Origin: Trichoplax adhaerens
Taxonomy: Eukaryota; Placozoa; Uniplacotomia; Trichoplacea; Trichoplacidae
NCBI RefSeq assembly: GCF_000150275.1
Contig: NW_002060948.1
Span: 1,229,328 to 1,293,327 of the forward strand
Reading direction: 5' to 3'
Length of the DNA stretch: 64,000 nt
Position 1 is the first letter of the stretch; the number at the start of each line of letters is the position of its first letter. Below the pieces are notes generated by a model. It made no database searches, was not told where the DNA came from, and saw nothing but the letters and a program-made list of their open reading frames with translations. This document shows positions 14,201 through 32,400 of the stretch, piece by piece. A program made the translations under genes and the position numbers.

Positions 14201-17200
14201 ATACTGTATATCATAACGTACTGACTTCTAGTATTTTTGAAGCCAGCCCTGTGAATTATACTACAATAGGTACCGTTTTGTCTGCTTTTACTATATAGAT
14301 CACCGAGATTATACTGGACTGTACTGCGAGCGGCATGGGGGATCGTTCCATGATATATTATTGATTTGCTTCGGTATATGTACAGTACAGTATTTAAGCT
14401 ACAATAGTTTCATGTAGCATTGTACTCTTGATTTTAAATCAGAAGCCTTGCAACAGCGATTAGATCACCTGTAGCGATCACTGATTTTGGGTTATAATTA
14501 TGTTCAATCGTGTGCTTTTTGTAGATTGGTTATTTTGTAGTCGCTCAAATATTGTCTTGTATTAACTTATTGGTAGACCCCTATTATTATTTTGATAGTA
14601 CTGTACTATACTACTCGACGTTTACAAGAAGATTGGAAGCAGAATATAGCAGCACGTTATTTACAAATACTGTGTTACGTCTGATTCTTTTTCTTCAGAA
14701 GAGGTATTTAATGACCAAATGAAATTAGTTTCAAGTTATCATTTTGTATCAATATAGAGAAAAAAATGCTACGTTAAATTATTCACTATTCAGCGCTTCC
14801 TATCGATTGTATTGGTTGATATTTGTCCTAGCTACCAATATTCGTAAACTGACATGATGAAACCCATGAAAAAAATGATATCATATGGTGCTGTATTGAC
14901 GCGCTAACGAGTTGACTATATAATAAATAAGCAAATTGACACAAAAGGAATAGAACACAATCTTGTATAAAATCGTTCATTTAGACGTAAGTAAGTCACA
15001 CTATTGAATGCATTGTTCTTGTATCGTTTATCGCGGAAAATTTCGATTATTTTACTTGCAAGTTAAGTTTAGCTCGAGTGATCGACCAATTCGATCATAA
15101 ACATAGAAGATAAATCAGACGTTTAACCACAGTATCTCTGTATGGGAGGAGGGGAGGAGGGGGGGGCATCGGCGCCGTAGGAGGCTATGATGAACGATTT
15201 CTGAGACGCTGTATTTTGTTTTTAATTAAAAGCCTGAACTTACTAGTCACGACATTACAGTCTATTCTAGTTGATGATAATGATAACTGTTAGCATTTCT
15301 AGACATAATCTACTACGTCAGTTTTTTATATCATATGGCTTGGCTAATTAATTGAGTTATCACTGTAATTACGGCTTTGCTAGAGTCTCTTCACCATGTC
15401 AATTAATTAATGTATCACAAGTGGTAACGTCAATTGGTAAATTATCTTCGTCAATACTGCATCATCGATGAATCATTGATTATTAGACTGTAAATTGTAC
15501 GATTTATCCTCCGATATAAGTACTAGTTTTTCAACTGTATTTACTGTATTTAATGCTGACAATGTTTTATAGCGTTATTGGAACCTGTCAATTTTATGCC
15601 TTTGATTAAATTAATTTACATTAAAATTACGAAAAACAAATAGTCTGTACCTTTTTTACTGTCAACCATTGTTTAAGAGCGTAATCAGTTGCTGTCATTA
15701 TCTCTTACTGCTTACTGGCTATTACTTTAAGATTCCCTTACAGATGTCTTGACTTGTGAAAGTATAAATTTTTTCTTTTGTACCTTAATATCAAATTCAT
15801 AAAATACTGTAATATTCTGTAAGAATCCGGGCCCAACTACAGTATCTTATTTGAACTATAGCTTTGCCTAGAATCGTCTTGGTGCACTTTTATCGGTTAA
15901 AACGACTTATCAATCTATAGCAAGAACAGCTCATAAATAATTCTTTATTAAGGCGTTATCAGTGTAAAAGAGTAATAAAATTCTAATTTTGAATGATTTG
16001 TTGTTTTTTGGTGATATTTTTACAATAGCCTAGTTCTTGGACAAAAATACGAAATATGATTCACTGGTCGCCATTTGTACAAGCATTTAAAAGGAAATAT
16101 CCATGGGTTCAACTTGCTGGTCATCAAGGTCAGTTTAGAATATCCTGTGTAAGATCTGCAGGACCTGCAATCATAGCATCAAAACTTTTGTCAACAGAAT
16201 AATAAAACCATCAGTATCTCATCGTGCAACAATCTTTAGATTATCGATACTACTACAATACATATAGCTGTAATTCAAGAAGATTTAATAATAGATAATT
16301 ACTTGTCTTGCTGCGATACTTTCTTAATCTATCACAGTGGTAATGGTTAATAGATCAATTACTACCGTAGAATCTTTCGTTGATAAACGATCAAATAAAA
16401 TTAATTTACGTTCGTGGGTGCGCTAATATTAATTAATTACTACTATTGTTTTACGTAATGTTATTGAATAGGGAATTTTAAGGCTGGTGAAGCGGGTACA
16501 ATCTTGAAGAAATACGCCCCCAAAGAAAAGGAAGCTTTATCACTCTTGATGAGAGATATTTTGCGTCCCTACGTGCCTGAATTTCAAAAAGAAGTTATTC
16601 GTAATGATGAACGTATCTTTGTCATATATTAATTAACTTTATTTCTAGGAATGATCAAATCCCTATAAACAATATTATTCCAATGCAGTATATGTTTACG
16701 AGATATGTTGGCAACTTATTGGCCTACTTAGTTATTGAAATTACCGTTAATAGCTATTGATGTGAATATCTTTATTGAGAACATTTTTTAATAATTTCCT
16801 TAATAAATCGATTTACAAATAAAGGTTTTATTCAAATGCAAGATTTATTAGGAGATTTTGACACTCCAAGCGTTATGGATTTAAAAATGGGAGTTCGGAC
16901 GTATTTAGAAGAGGAGTTACAAAAAGCTAGGACAAAACCGAAACTGAGACGAGTAATTCTAATATTTGTCACTGTTTTAGAATTGTTTAGTAATTACTTC
17001 AGTTATGCTTCTATTAAGTAATGACTCTATTTTTTCGTTTATTCTAATTAGGATATGTATCAAAAAATGATTGAAGTTGATCCAAATGAACCAACACCTG
17101 AGGAAAGCAAATTAAAAGCTATCACTAAACCACGATACATGCAGTGGCGAGAAAATGCTAGTTCCACTGCATCGTTAGGCTTTAGGATTGAAGGCATTAA

Positions 17201-18225
17201 GGTGTGTACAGTATATTGGTACTATCGTTTTACTCTTTTCACTTCCGATCAAATTATTTTACTTATTACACTACAATAAAAATTTGTATACAAGTTAGCA
17301 ATGTGATTTACAATCCTTTTTTAATTTTATCGACTGTACTATTGTACATATGTTTTATATGTATTCGGTGAGATTATCAATTTATTGTACATCAATACTA
17401 GTTTATCTTTACTAATTTTTCTTAAATTATTCTTAAATAATCTTATAAATTCAGATTTAAATCTAAAAATGGCTTGATTTTTTAATTACGTGAGTAGATC
17501 GGGGAAGGTGCTCCGGATAAAGATTTTAAGACAACTCGCTATAAACCAGAAGTTGCCGTAACATTTGATAAATTTGTGAACAATAACAAAATTGTAGTAG
17601 TAAGTCATAGATTGATTGAAGTTAAATGGACGTCATAATTAAAGAGATTATAGCTGTGTTGTAATGTTAAATGATGTAGGGTAAATATATACGTCGCTTG
17701 AAAGCCATACGAGCTACTTTGGAAATGTCACCTTTCTTCAAATGCCACGAAGTTAGTTTTTTAATAATTATTTCGAAAATAATAATGATGTCTGATTGTT
17801 AAATGAGAAATGAGGTTATTAAGGATATATATATATATATTTATCTTGATTTATTGTAGCTGATTGGTAGCTCTTTATTATTCGTACATGACAAAAATGA
17901 TAACGCAAGCGTTTGGATGATCGACTTTGGTAAAACAACACGTTTATCCGATGGAAAGTACCTAGATCATCGAATACCTTGGATTGAAGGCAATCAAGAA
18001 GATGGCTATTTATGGGGTCTTGATAATCTAATTGATATTTGGTCAGATATTTACAATGGACAAATCGAGAACATATCTGAGGACTGTAAGGATGGCAACG
18101 GCGTCGGTAGTAATGATTCGACGGATGTACCGGCTAGTACGAAGGATGTACCAAATGGTAAATCCGAATTAAGTGACGATTTCACTCAGAAGGAGATTAA
18201 CCTTACAAGTCATGAAGAGAGGTAG
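5230..18225 (+). CDS. ITPK: Inositol 1,4,5-trisphosphate 3-kinase
   Basis: Phosphorylates Ins(1,4,5)P3 to Ins(1,3,4,5)P4 in calcium signalling. Exons: 5230-5997, 16029-16128, 16472-16612, 16825-16952, 17052-17201, 17498-17599, 17680-17751, 17860-18225; all phases agree, giving 608 residues. Residues 1-256 are a disordered Ser/Asn/Asp-rich tail, as in vertebrate ITPKs. The catalytic domain starts at about 260 with [15 protein letters not shown] and [11 protein letters not shown]. The substrate/nucleotide motif [18 protein letters not shown] follows at about 350, then SSLLFVHD and the metal-binding IDFGKT (D509, K512), then [16 protein letters not shown]. The C-terminal 60 residues are acidic and unconserved. 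The start at 5230 is the first ATG of the frame; the frame stays open a further 60 bp upstream without an ATG. Intron 1 is about 10 kb, far longer than any other intron here. Family very sure; A/B/C subtype cannot be assigned. Confidence 0.93.
6695..6877 (+). CDS. Candidate alternative first coding exon of IP3 3-kinase
   Basis: A long T/A-rich pyrimidine tract ends in CCAG at about 6681-6684 and is followed by an open frame. An ATG at 6695 starts 61 codons ([19 protein letters not shown] onward) that end in a donor-like AAG|GTAAAA at 6877, phase 0. Exon 2 of the kinase at 16029 also begins in phase 0, so direct splicing would give a shorter N-terminus fused to the catalytic domain. The peptide resembles nothing I know. 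It could be chance open frame in a large intron. Confidence 0.3.
8595..8735. repeat. GTAC palindrome cluster in intron 1
   Basis: Contains GTGTACAGTACTGTAG, GTACTGTAATGTACTGTACTG and related TACAG/CTGTA units. A shorter CTACAGTACAGTACAGTAGG lies at 8360-8380. Confidence 0.7.
8940..9290. repeat. GTAC cluster with a 130-bp direct repeat
   Basis: The segment starting CAAACTATCGAATGGAATGG at 9040 recurs at 9170 (CAAACTATCGAATGGAATAG), each followed by ATCACGTGGTAC, then CAATAGGCTTACAGTGAC. A truncated third copy of the CGAATGGAAGGGATCACATG part begins near 9132. Pentamer arrays lie between the copies. Confidence 0.8.
10082..10097. repeat. Homopolymer run of 16 C
   Basis: An uninterrupted C run in AT-rich intron sequence, mirrored by a run of 13 G at 3991-4003. 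Such tracts are prone to assembly length error. Confidence 0.9.
11526..11720. repeat. Three-copy tandem repeat, 64-68 bp period
   Basis: Copies begin at 11526, 11594 and 11658 with GCAAGTGC(C/T)TAT and share TTTTCG(G/A)TCGGTTTTTACA, TTAGC(C/T)CTTT and GAATGGTT. Each ends at a CAGTA-like pentamer stretch. No coding potential. Confidence 0.9.
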
Positions 18226-21087
18226 TACCCTAAAAGCTTTTTATCTATTTCAAATGAATGAGGCCATTCCATTATCGAATTATTATATTGGATTGAGCCA
18301 TTTGGCGGAAACTACAAGTTAAATTTAAATCTTGCCAGTTTGATTATTATCCGCACCAGATTTGACCCCTCAATTGCATTTAACAACACGGTCGCACTCC
18401 GCCACCATAGAACTTATTTGAAGACAACTTAAAGGATCACTCTGATATTCTGTGATGTTGTATGTAAATTACAGGCACAAGAGATTGATCAATATGAAAG
18501 CACTTATTTCGTCACCTAATGAATGTAACGATCGATCATCTTCGAATAAGTTTACTTTTGTGATCACCAACTTAAATAGACTAATTTTTCTTAATGCATG
18601 TAATTACTTACGATGATTCCGTAATGATGGATAATGAAAGGAGTACAACACTTGGTTAAAGTATTCAATTTCATGCGGTAGTAATTTAATCTGCTGCTGC
18701 ACTTACATATATCACCATATATGTAATTTGTCTATGAAATTAATTGTGTTTGTCTAACTCCATGGTGTTATCGTTTAAATATCAATACTTATACAATATG
18801 TCTTAGTGGTTTACTACACAAATGATACTTGATAAAGCGCATGATAACAGCTGTATGGGTTAGCCGAGTTGCTAACAATTATTACGATTTTTCAACGTTA
18901 CTCCTGATTATTTAGCTGGACAGTTTGCGGATCAAAATTGAATAACTCTCGAAGGTATAATTACGGGAACATTCTGAATAGATAGATAGATAATGATGTT
19001 CTGTATATAACAATTCTATTATATGTGTATGTTAAAGATAATCATTGTTTACGACAATATTTGGTTAAATTTAAGACGGTAGTACAAACGATTATTTATA
19101 CGTATGCCAATCAAAATTGCAAACAATCAATATGACAAATTTGTTTGCATAACCTTAATACCTTTTCAAAGGTTACTTGCATTTCCGTTTTTCTGTTGGA
19201 TTACTAGTCATTGAGCAACATTAGTACACGTTTGTAGAAAATATATATAGAATCATATTACAGTATTTTATGATACACATGCGATTACTAATGGTAGACT
19301 TTCTCACGAACCAAGTGTACTACCTTACATATGGTTAAATTCGAACGCTGTAGTTTTTTAGATATTTAAATGTGCAAGTTAAAGTAGTGATTCCAGCATC
19401 AAAAATTGATTATTTTACTAACTTTGTTATCTACGAAAGGAAATAACCTTAACAAGCAATTAAGTACTCGTTAAAATAACATTAGTTGTGACGTGATGTA
19501 GCAACATACTACAGGATTGATGAAACACATAATGTAATATATCTACACTGGATAAAGATTCAAAACCAAAGGTACTATTTTACAGTATTAATGAGTTGTT
19601 AACATTGCAAATAAAAAATTTTCAGTTGATTCTTTCTCAGGTTGAATACGTCTGTTGAGTGTTTTTAAGTGGAGTTGGAGTATGAAAGCTAACTTGATCA
19701 TGCGATAGTAGAAAAGAACTTTTTATTTGTTAAAGGTAACATAAAATTGTTATCATGTACAGTACAGTATGTAGGCCTTAAACAATATAGATTAAAAGTC
19801 TTAATTTGAAGACCATAAAACTAAATGATAAAATGTACTTTTGATAACAAATTATTCACCGACAGTAAATAATACTAATATCGAAGGAAAAAAGTATAGT
19901 AACTAGACTGTACGAATGCAAGTACAGTAAACGAGAGTATGAATTATCTAGGCAAATAATTGGGAGGATAACTCTGGACCAGGGCAATATCAAGCAAAAA
20001 GAGATTTTTCTAATTTAACTCAAAAGATAGGAATCAGACATGCCATTGATGGTACTAAGCAGTGCTATCGGGACGTATGAACTGCTACAGGAATGGACAG
20101 ACGTTTGTGCTTACAAAATTGCTTTACTTACAGAATGAAAACCCTGGTGTATTGTAAGATAAATTTACATTTTTACACGGAACATGATACGCAAAGTACT
20201 GCGCACTATAAATTGCATAAGGAGATAGCAATAAGATTTGTTTAGCTGCAATTCTAATGTTTATCAAATCCTCAATACAGTATTACCTAATTGTTCATTA
20301 AATTCTAGTATGAGAATAACTTCTGAAGTCATCTGACAAATCATTGCAATATTTTTATGTCAGCGTTTGCATTAATAATTCGGTGATCTTTAAAATAGAT
20401 CTGAGTGGTGTTGATACTTTTAGAGCAAATAGAATCGTTTGAAACGTTAAGGTAAAAAGTCATTGATTGAAGTAGATTCGTTACCACTCTATGCATGTAT
20501 TTTAAATTTGTTTCCAAATCTAATTACGCAAATAATTGTAATATGAATACATATAGAATATTTGTCCATTTTAATAAAGAGTACACGGGCCATATCGTAT
20601 AAAAGACATTCTAACTAAAAAGAAATTTTTCATTGGAAGTGTATATTTTAAATAACAAGAAATATTTTTCAAAAAATGACGTTAATAAAAGTTTAATGGC
20701 CGAACGTAATCTGCTACAATTAACACGCCAAGGCAAAATCAGCTTCTGTTATATTTCTTAGATGCGATTTTTAGTCTTTACATCAAAACTTGATCGTCTT
20801 TGAGTAGGTTATGAAATTTTTTACAAATGTATACAATGGTTAAATGTACTCCTATCTACTCATAATAACGTCTGTTCATACTAGTATCTTTCAACGCAGT
20901 AAGAGTAGTTATTAATCAACTTGGATTCAGTTACAGGTTTAAGTTATAGCAATTCGTAAGAATATTTCGATTTTCATTTACACGATTAATTTATTAGTAA
21001 ATGCGTAACTAAATCCTTTAGCTGAACATTCACTTTGGTAGTTCGTATCCATTTTGAATGAACAAGGCAATAAATATTCAATACCGT
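18226..21087. other. Convergent spacer between IP3 3-kinase and sirtuin
   Basis: About 2.9 kb between two stop codons, holding the 3' UTRs and polyadenylation regions. AT-rich, with only one short GTACAGTACAG element near 19757 and no exon chain or RNA gene that I can support. Confidence 0.6.
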
Positions 21088-26374
<5,287 letters not shown>

Positions 26375-27921
26375 CACTGATCGACACCAACACCAAGGTA
26401 TTTACTGCACACTAATCGATCAATGGCATGCAGTCTTTGACAAGGAAGATAGATGATCAATCTTTCTACTGTAACAGCAAGAAATAAAGAGAAAAATCAT
26501 AACATTAAAATAGCAATCCTAGGTGATCAAGAAGTTACAAGAGACTACAATAGTCAACTTAGCCAAAGAGGCCGCAGTCAGACATCGCCTTTTCACTATA
26601 GTACTATTATCCGTTTACTATTTCTATCACTTGTGATAATGTAGCCTTGAAAGGAAAAATACATTCCATCTTTCAGTTATTCTACTTATATTGGCTCGAA
26701 AGTATAGCTAGCTAGTCAGCGATTAATTATCGTCCAATCCAATTGTTGAGTCAAGTTTTCACTACAGTACCTCTACTTTATACTAAGCAAGTAAGCATCG
26801 ATTCTTCAAAGACCACACTAAAGTAAAATACTTGTATTCATAGCTTCAACTAGAATGCATAGAAAAACAGTAACTAGTTCTAAATTAGTCATTTACCTTT
26901 GACTACTTTCAATTTTGCAATAACCACTGCAAATTCAGCATCAATTTTAACCGACAAGTAGCACCAAGAAGATTTTTTTCTCCAACTGGCCTTTTAATAT
27001 GGCCGATACTCACACATACACATGGGAATGAATCTGTCTGTCCGAAATCCTGCCTACAGTCACAGTCACGGTACGTGGCCGATACTCACACATACTGTAC
27101 TGTACACATGGGAATGAATCCGTCTGTCCGAAATCTTGCCTACAGTCACAGTCACAGTACGTACAGAAGTAGTCTATTCTTATACTGTAGCGGCACTAAA
27201 TCGGTTCGATTATCCATCGTATCTCTAATTCTGGTCAATAATTAGTTATTTGCATGCTTGAATTCGATAGCTGACTCTCTTATGGGGTTGGGAAGTTGAA
27301 TTCTCTCTTGCGCATGCGTAATTCGTTGTTATAGAACTCGTAATAATTGCAGTAGTGAATTAGACAGTATACTGTAGTTTGACTGTATCACGACCACGAT
27401 GACGTCTGTCCAATATCTCTCTGCCGGAGTCCGTCCGGCCAGGGACTACTAAAAAGGAAAGAGGAGAGGGATGCAAAGTAAAAAGTAAAATGCAGAAAGC
27501 AATCATGTTTTCTGGTCATTCTACTCTGTGGAGGGGATGATCATCATGAACAATCTAGTCTACGATTATAGATATACGATACCGTCGAAATGACTAGTAA
27601 AATAGTCGGCCTCCCAATTTTTTTTTGTATCCTTCTTTCTTTCTTTCTTCGTGGTCTTTGCTGATTGCATTGCATTCTACTCGATATACTTTTCATCTGC
27701 TGTTCTGCTCATAGAACTAGAATAGAAGTAAAAGGGAAACTTCCATCGCTTATACGTACTGTGGTACTCAGTACAGTATATTTTGTTTCTGCCATATACG
27801 CATACTATTTATATACGTGTACATATATACAATATTAGGTAGGCATCTGAGAATAATAATTAATTCTTTCAACAGCGCTTTACAGCTTCTGCAGCTTTAG
27901 CCGGTTTCATTTGGCGGTATC
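26375..27921. promoter_or_regulatory. Divergent spacer upstream of the sirtuin, with GTAC motifs
   Basis: Upstream of the sirtuin start and of the unrecognised plus-strand gene. Contains a two-copy tandem duplication (27001-27162), short GTAC elements near 27363-27385 and 27755-27780, and a CT-rich tract near 27619-27650. No exon chain seen. Promoter function is inferred from orientation. Confidence 0.4.
27001..27162. repeat. Tandem duplication differing by a 10-bp GTAC motif
   Basis: Copy 1 (27001-27076, 76 bp) and copy 2 (27077-27162, 86 bp) share GGCCGATACTCACACATAC and CATGGGAATGAATC(T/C)GTCTG. Copy 2 has an extra TGTACTGTAC between CATAC and ACATGGG. There are few other differences. Confidence 0.9.
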
Positions 27922-29477
27922 ATGGCAACAGAGCCTGTAATACAGGCTTGCATGATCAGTGGTTGTAGGACAACTACCACCTGGACAAGGATTATCGCGA
28001 TTGCCTCTAGGCAAATGGTGATCTGTTATGAATGGTTTGATGTCCTAACTTCAATTTCTATCGATAAATGCGATCAGACCGATAGGAGTCGATATCGAGC
28101 CTTCTTTCTTGACGGAAATGGCTAGATGTGAGAAGTCATAATTCGATGACAAAGTATCGAAAATAAGTAAAAGCTCAAAGGTAGAATAATTCAACAGAAA
28201 ATGTAAAGTAAAATTATCTCCAGAGCAGTTGATTAGCAAGCCGCACTAGGAGCATGCCGTAATCATACTGGATTCTACTCTCATCGTATCATAACAGAAA
28301 TTTTATGATACAGTTTAGCTAACGCGAGTAGGGCGATAGTAGTAACTTGCTACGATACCAAACACTATCCTGCAAGTACTTTATTTAGACAATATACTAA
28401 GGTGGTGCTTTGAAGCAATAGCATACTAGCCGCTGATTGGACAATCTCAGTTTAGAATTAACCGTTATATGTTGATATAATAGTATATTATAATCGATCA
28501 CGATAGTACAATATTGTATCTTTCCATGGACTAGACTAATAAGCTGGGCAACCTACTTTTACTTTAGAATAGAACCTTAACGGTACACAGCCAATTCATT
28601 TTTAAATACCTATAAGTAACCTCTATCGTTGCTATTGAAAACGGTAGTTCAATTTATGGTAAGTTGATAATATCCAAGTTAGCGGGAATAGTGTCATCAA
28701 CATCAATTTTATGCTCAGATAAAACATCCACTTACTTTTTGACTAGTTATATTTTAGATTTCCATGATTTGAAAATAGATTATACAACTGCTTCAATGCA
28801 TAATTTAGCTTAGTTTAATCCAAGTAAACTAGCAGTAAAACGCACGACTGAATCCGGAAGTATAATATAATATAACATCAACAGGATTTGTATTCATGTA
28901 TTGAATGCTATATTTTGGTTATCATGGTAAGCCAAGAAATGATAACTCAAGCCTAACTAGCTTACTTCGTTGGGTAATCATGAGAATACATCAATATTTT
29001 GAGCTAGATGAATTAGAAAACTATTTTCCTTTTGATAACGTACGATATTGCCTCCACGTCTATACCCCTGTATTAATTTTAAAGGCATTTCTTTAAATTT
29101 TTTGTTGTTTTGCGTTTAGATTTATTTGGACGTAAATTACATGTATCTAGTGTTTAATAAAAGTAATAAATCGATACCACTACTAACTTCATTCAAAAAG
29201 CGCCTATATACAGTATTCCATGTATATACATCAATACAATTGAAGCTTAATAGCTCTACTTCAATTAGCTATAGTTCACCTTTCTAGTAGTAGTTGTAAA
29301 ATAGCATTAGATTTATGTTGTACTGCACTCAATTTTATATTTAGTACGATGAAATAGCATAGACGTATATACGAGGTCATGAATTGAAGTGTATACTACT
29401 ACAGTAAATATGAGCATTGTATCGACAACTCAACTCTTCTTTACGCATACCCTTGTTTATATATTATTATTTTTTAG

Positions 29478-32400
29478 GCAAAAAAACAGAACTAAATCAA
29501 CTCCAAATTGATGAGCACTACGATATCATGCTAAAGTATAACCTGAAAGCGACTCCGTCATCAATGCTTCCAATGTTTTCCGACATCAGCCATGTATCCA
29601 GGTTTATATTTATGTATACAGTATACTTGCTGGATAGCCAGATTCTCTGGTTGTGTTTTAACTACATCGATTATAATAGTTTATCGATTTATAATACGTG
29701 TAAGAATATTTAGCTCAAAATTTAGTACACAAATGGGGTAAAATGGATATGCATTTCCATTATAGGAAGATTGTTTTCTAATCCATTTGTTTTATATAAA
29801 TCATCGATAGTATTTTGGAATTATGCACGCACATTATTAGTAGGGAATCGGACATTAAATATTGATCATTAAGTTATCGTACCATAAACTATAACTGATT
29901 CTGTTCATTAATATAGAAATTGATCAAGAGATGCTTTTTCATATTTTTTTAATCGATCTTAATAATGGTATCCTGAAATCATTCTGTATATTCATATTCA
30001 TAAAATTTATATGTATCAAATTATAGTGCTAATTCACAGTATCAGGATGTCTGTAGAAGAGAAAAAGAAAGTCAATTACGAAATGATAAATTGCTTTATG
30101 ATTTGGAAGTTGCTTGCAAGCATTCCACGCTACTAGACTCCAAGCTATTTGATTTGCAGACTGCTAGGGTATAAAATTAAAAAAGATAACTTAATGTTTG
30201 TTACTTTGATATATATTTTAATCTAATTGAGCTTATTATCCAACTTTAATTTTTGAAATACCGTAATACTAATTTAACGATAGACACTTTATGATTCTTT
30301 GAGTAAATTCTTACTCCTAAATTGGTTCATGCCATTTTTATAGGATCAATACAAAGAAATGGCAATGAAATATAGTGCAAAATTGAAGATTGAAGCTACT
30401 GAATCGTCTATAGCACCATCCAGTAACGTACTTCATATTCATACTAAGTCAGATAGTTACGATCAGGAACGACCAGATGAAGTAAAATTGCCATTACCAA
30501 AATCATCACTAATATTGAAGCCAGCTGACGATATTCCTAGCCTGATCCAAGCAGCACAGCAGATAAGCAATCTCTCTGGTCACCACAAGCAGTATCCATT
30601 AATAGATGACAAGTTGATGCAACCTTATCAAGATCATCTGCAAGCTGATGATATCAATGCATCCAATGTTACAGATTCGATCAATAGTAGTAATCAAGAA
30701 GAAATACCAATAATTAAGCCATTGCCAACAATCGATGATTTATTGATGACCGCTGGCCAAGGCAATAAACAAAATAATAATAAAAATAATAATCCTTTAG
30801 ATTATGAGCACAAGCTTACAGACGACAGTATATCTATGATACCACATGATGAGCAAGATAATTCAAGTAAATCTGAAAAAAGAAATGAGCCTTCGCTAAT
30901 GCCAATAATATCAGGTAAACAGGTTGAAGAAAGTGCTGGTGATAGCCCGAAGAATAGTACGTTAATAAAACACGAGGTAGAGAATGATCATTTCAATCCA
31001 AAAGCACTGAAAAATGACGCATCGACAGTGGTTATGATTGAGAGTAGTGTCTTACAACCGAAAATTAATGAGCAACATGATATTCATATTTATGCTACAG
31101 ATAGCAATAGCGATGAACAGTCCTCTGTTGGTAATATTATTTCGCACAAAAGTGATGATGTCGATGACCAAGATAAGGAAATGGTCTCACAAGATATTAA
31201 CCGTGAAGTAGTTATAGTTCAAGATGTAGATGATAATAAAAATCGTTCTAGTGACGACAACAATGAGAAAGATCGCATCACATCAAAATTATCATTCGAG
31301 TCCTCAACATCTGATGATGATAGCTCTTCTATTGAGCAATCTATTAGCTCTAAGAAATCGTTATCTAATATAGAGGAATCCATTAAATACGACCAAAGTG
31401 AGAACGAAAACCAACAACAATTATCTACGAACAAAGGTAAAATATTTAATAATTGTTAGTGTATTTAGATGTTACGAAAATTTTCTAGCATAATACAGAT
31501 AGAAATGCTATATGCGTACATTATCACTACCTTGCATATTGTTATTAGTAAGTTACACTTTATCTTGAGAAATTACTATTGGGATTGAAGTAATATGGTC
31601 GCATTCAAATACGTATCTGTATATTATCATATTCCTGCTTACTTGATTTCTGATTTTTCGTTCTTATTAAAATTATTTTAACTACAATTCAAAAAATAAT
31701 AAAATTCGAAACTATATCAACGATAATTTTAGAGTTTATTCGATAGTTTCCTTCTGTGCGATCATATGTACACATCATATAACATATATAAACATTCGGC
31801 TTTCGGATATAGCACATGCCCCAAAGTGTTCGTACTAGTAAGAAATTAAACAGTTCGGTTAACATATTTGATTAATTTATTAAGATGATATCTTTGTTAA
31901 CGTACATATCTTTCAGAAAAGAAACCTGATGCCACCGGTGAAGTGGAGCGAGATAGTAAGAGTAAAAATGTTCCTGAGTATCAATCTGATTTCGAAGATA
32001 GTAACACTATGAGTTCGTCTGAGAATATGTCCGATATTGAAAATAGCATGGTAAGACAATGATAATACTTAGCATTCAGGAAATGGAGAAATCAAGATAT
32101 GATTTTACTGTATCAAATCTTTGTATAATGATTTTACTTGTATTTACTACTTTTAGCGTCTAAAACAAGATGTTAGAGAAGATGAAGGCGAGAATAAGAC
32201 AGAAGCGGAGGCTTATGATGCTTTGAGAAGATCTGTTCTAGGTAGTCCTTTAAGTTCAGCAAGAGAGAATGCTGAAGGCGATGATGTAATGTCATTCTTG
32301 AGCGAAGATAGTGATATTGATGCGCTAGAGCAAGAGTTAGCCGAAATTGTATCCCCACGTGCAGTCGCAAGGTAATGTTTTACAATAAAATTTTTATAGC

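Larger units (their letters stand above)
5998..16028 (+). other. Ten-kilobase first intron of IP3 3-kinase
   Basis: It joins exon 1 (ending PKK, phase 0) to exon 2 (starting PSSWTKIRN, phase 0). Inside are a possible alternative first exon (6695-6877), two GTAC clusters (8595-8735 and 8940-9290), a run of 16 C (10082-10097), a three-copy 64-68 bp repeat (11526-11720) and a purine-rich GGAGG tract (15146-15167). Otherwise it is AT-rich sequence with no gene I can support. Confidence 0.8.

Noticed and set aside
28905-29096. Open frame with HQYFELDELENYFPFDN
   Set aside because: Looks somewhat exon-like, but every possible donor is phase 0 while the next exon (29478) needs phase 1, so it cannot join the unknown gene directly.
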